DNA from: Kaistia sp. 32K
GTDB taxonomy: Bacteria > Pseudomonadota > Alphaproteobacteria > Rhizobiales > Kaistiaceae
DNA: 64,000 nt
Direction of reading: 5' to 3'
NCBI RefSeq assembly: GCF_016629525.1
Contig: NZ_AP024269.1
Coordinates: 4,104,001 to 4,168,000, forward strand
Position numbers and translations under genes: made by a program. The notes beneath the pieces are model-generated. The model searched no databases. It saw only the letters and a program-made list of their open reading frames with translations, and was not told the DNA's origin. Positions 61,851 to 64,000 of this stretch are shown piece by piece. How positions within the stretch are numbered: position 1 is the first letter of the stretch; the number at the start of each line of letters is the position of its first letter.

Positions 61851-62384
61851 ACAGCCGCCCTGACCGCGATGTCGAGGGCGGCAGCGGACTTTGCGACGAC
61901 ACCAGCGAGACCGGCACCGAAGCGCCCTCCTTCACCACATGATGCTCGCGCCCCGATCATCACGCAGCGTCAGCTGCGCCCGATGAATCGGGGCGCAGCG
62001 CTTTTGAGCTCCGCCCTACCCCGCATGCGCAGCGCCTCGCGGCGATGACAGGAGCACGCGTATTCGGCCCCGCCGCGACTGGGCGGCCCGCCAACCAGAA
62101 TCAGCGCACACTTAGGCAAAAGCAATCCGGATGCCGCGGGACGAGCCGACCGGACGACCTGGCCAGCCGGTCTTTGCTCCCGGCCAACGGTGAGACCTCC
62201 CACCCTCGAGCGCACGCCCGCCGGCGCAAATAGATCAATTGCCCTTTGTGCAGGGAGTACCAGCCAACTGCGCCCACAACCATCAATCAGGAAATTGTGC
62301 GATATCACTTGTCAGATAAGTATATAAGCGTATAAGGTTCGCGATATGGGCTAGGTTGCGGCCCGAGAGATGCGGGAGGAAGAA
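61851..62384. other. Intergenic region with promoter of the aldo/keto reductase
   Basis: About 530 bases. A minus-strand stretch just after the GntR stop (about 61848-61961) reads like a protein C-terminus (GEGGRFGAGLAGVVAKSAAA) but has no upstream gene body and may be a remnant. The operator-like palindrome at 62307 and a TATAAGCGTATAAG promoter-like segment (62323-62336) close the region. Confidence 0.4.
62307..62321. promoter_or_regulatory. GntR-type operator candidate before the aldo/keto reductase
   Basis: ACTTGTC-A-GATAAGT, the same 15-bp core as at 60860-60874 apart from the centre base. It ends 63 bases before the ATG at 62385 and overlaps the likely promoter. Confidence 0.6.
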
Positions 62385-63365
62385 ATGCAGCAGCGACGTC
62401 TGGGTTCGTCGCCCGTTTACGTTTCCGAGATCGGCCTCGGTACGTGGGGAATGTCCGGCTCGTTTTGGGGAGCTGCCGACGACGCCGAGTCCATCCGGGT
62501 CATTCATCGCGCGCTCGAACTCGGCGTGACGCTCATTGACACCGCGGAGGCCTACGGGGCCGGGCACTCGGAGGAGGTTCTCGGCAAGGCTCTCGTCGGA
62601 CGCCGGGAGAAGGCCGTCGTCGCCACGAAGGTCGCGCCCAATCATCTCGATCCGGCCGAGGTCATCAAAGCATTCGAAGGGTCGCTGAAGCGCCTTCGCA
62701 CTGACTATATTGACATCTACTTCATCCATTGGCCGCATCCCGACTATCCGATCGGCGATACGATGAAGGCGCTAGAGGGACTCCGCGCTCAGGGCAAGAT
62801 CCGGGCGATCGGCGTATCTAACTTCACCGTGCGGGAAATAGAGAGTGCAAGCCAGCACGGCACCATTGACGTGCTGCAGCCGCCCTACAACTTGCTTTGG
62901 CGGGCGATCGAAGCCGAGATCCTGCCCTATTGCCGCAGCCATGGCGTCGGAATCATTCCCTATAGCGGCTTGGCGCAGGGACTTCTGACCGGAGCGCTCT
63001 CGCGCGCCACGAAATTTCCCGAAGGCGACGAGCGCCGCACGACCGTCCTCTTCCAGCCGGGCGTCTACGAGAAAGCGCTGGACGCGGTGGAGGAACTGCG
63101 GCCGATCGCGAAACGATACGGAAAGTCGGTCGCGCAGCTCGCCATCCAGTGGCTCACGAGCCGGCCAGGGGTGAGCTCGCCTCTTCTCGGCGCTCGCACG
63201 GTGCGCGAGCTGGAGGAAAATGCCGGAAGTGTCGGATGGACGATTGCACCGGATGACGTCGAGACCATCGACCGCTTGACCAGTTCCATCTGGGCGAACA
63301 TCGCAGAGGAACGCGACATGTTCCGCTACTGGACCAACATCCACAAGCCGCGCGCGACCAGCTAG
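62385..63365 (+). CDS. Aldo/keto reductase
   Basis: 326 residues. The tetrad is in TLIDTAEAYG (Asp, Tyr), VATKVAP (Lys) and FIHWPHPD (His); NLLWRAIE and LLGARTVRELEENAG follow the AKR11/YhdN-type pattern. The ATG at 62385 has GGAGGA 6 bases upstream. The role is probably NAD(P)-linked oxidation or reduction of a sugar taken up by the ABC system at 57397-60516, judged from the shared operator motif. It precedes a second acid-sugar dehydratase. Confidence 0.88.
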   Translation: MQQRRLGSSPVYVSEIGLGTWGMSGSFWGAADDAESIRVIHRALELGVTLIDTAEAYGAGHSEEVLGKALVGRREKAVVATKVAPNHLDPAEVIKAFEGSLKRLRTDYIDIYFIHWPHPDYPIGDTMKALEGLRAQGKIRAIGVSNFTVREIESASQHGTIDVLQPPYNLLWRAIEAEILPYCRSHGVGIIPYSGLAQGLLTGALSRATKFPEGDERRTTVLFQPGVYEKALDAVEELRPIAKRYGKSVAQLAIQWLTSRPGVSSPLLGARTVRELEENAGSVGWTIAPDDVETIDRLTSSIWANIAEERDMFRYWTNIHKPRATS

Positions 63366-63373
63366 CCCCCTTC

Positions 63374-63391
63374 GCGGGGCGAAAACCCCGC
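63374..63391. terminator. GC stem after the aldo/keto reductase gene
   Basis: GCGGGG and CCCCGC arms with a 6-base loop lie 9 bases after the stop. There is no T-tract, so it is a weak terminator candidate. Confidence 0.3.
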
Positions 63392-63628
63392 CAGCAAGGA
63401 AAGCGACGGCTGGGGCCCACCGGATCAGCGCGCCGTGAATACGCGGATTTTACCCATCTACGACGCGCTTCACACCGTATGCCCCAGTGTCAACTGCAGA
63501 TGACTTCGTGCCCGCGCGGCTAGCGCGCGGTCCAAATGGGCCGGAAGCGCCCGATTGGCGCAACCCGACACGATTGCCAGACGGCCTCGTCGGCCGTTCA
63601 GAAGCGAAAGCACCCAAGGGAGAACCTT

Positions 63629-64000
63629 ATGAAGATCGTCGACATCAAAACCGCCGTCGTCGCCTATCACGGTCATGCCACACTGGTCCGCATCGACACC
63701 GACGAGGGTATCTATGGCATCGGCGAGGCCAATCCGGATGCCGGCGCCGCGGCGATTGTCGGCCTCATCGCGGAATTGAAGCACGAGCTGATCGGCGAGG
63801 ATCCGCGCAATGTCGAGTATTGCTGGGACAAGCTGCGGCGCGCCCATGTCTTTTCCGGCGCCCAGTCCGGCGTATTCCTGATCGCCCTGTCCGGCATCGA
63901 GATCGCACTCTGGGACCTCGCCGCCAAGGCGGCGGGACAGCCGCTCTACCGCATGATGGGCGGCAAGTATCGCGATCAGATCCGCCTCTACGCCGATTGC
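63629..64000 (+). CDS. Mandelate racemase/enolase superfamily dehydratase, 5' part
   Basis: The first 124 codons before the window end. The N-terminal capping domain is clear: MKIVDIKTAVVAYHG, GIYGIGEANPD, a late SGIEIALWDLAAKAAGQPLY and MMGGKYRDQIRLYAD. These are general MR-superfamily signatures (galactonate, fuconate or rhamnonate dehydratase and muconate cycloisomerase types); the barrel with the catalytic residues is cut off. AGGGAG precedes the ATG. It follows an aldo/keto reductase and could supply the aldonate dehydratase step of a sugar-acid pathway. Confidence 0.88.
   Translation, partial: MKIVDIKTAVVAYHGHATLVRIDTDEGIYGIGEANPDAGAAAIVGLIAELKHELIGEDPRNVEYCWDKLRRAHVFSGAQSGVFLIALSGIEIALWDLAAKAAGQPLYRMMGGKYRDQIRLYADC

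Overview
The window is high-GC DNA that reads like an accessory catabolic region of an alphaproteobacterium, most likely Hyphomicrobiales (Rhizobium/Bosea/Kaistia-like). This rests on the density of ABC uptake systems, FCD-type GntR regulators, TTG/GTG starts and sugar-acid enzymes. No rRNA, tRNA, CRISPR array, replication gene or intact transposase was seen. The species is not determinable from the sequence alone.

Layout. 1-6.0 kb: end of a creatininase-family gene, a small secreted protein, and two LysR/MFS pairs arranged as mirror images. 6.1-16.2 kb: a LacI-controlled polyol/sugar operon with a ribose-type ABC transporter, two SDR dehydrogenases, a PfkB kinase and a PF08013 (GatZ/KbaZ-like) protein; this fits polyol to tagatose, tagatose 6-phosphate and fructose 6-phosphate. 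16.4-20.7 kb: glycerate kinase, two aldo/keto reductases and a fuconolactonase-type amidohydrolase. 20.8-30.5 kb: a branched-chain-type ABC transporter translationally coupled to a LarA-type nickel-pincer racemase, an FCD GntR regulator, and the cofactor genes larC, larE and larB. 30.5-34.9 kb: an FAD-linked oxidase, GntR, SDR and FAH hydrolase operon with a divergent VOC protein; SDR and FAH resemble the last steps of non-phosphorylative L-fucose/L-rhamnose degradation.

35.4-54.2 kb is the least understood part. It holds three M24 (creatinase/prolidase-fold) hydrolases, two near-duplicate substrate-binding proteins, an AbgB-like M20 amidohydrolase, a PotABC-like transporter, a GlpA/GlpB-like flavoprotein pair, an FGGY kinase, a DeoR regulator and a cystathionine-lyase-like PLP enzyme. 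An 18-bp tandem direct repeat (two CGGTCA cores 10 bp apart) lies upstream of each transcription unit and may be the DeoR operator. One M24 copy has lost a metal-ligand glutamate, and the two SBP-M24 modules show a sharp gene-conversion boundary.

54.2-64 kb: a pdxA fragment, IclR, an RraA-like aldolase, a mandelate-racemase-family acid-sugar dehydratase, a sugar ABC transporter without its ATPase, an FCD GntR with two matching predicted operators, an aldo/keto reductase, and the start of a second enolase-superfamily dehydratase cut by the window end.
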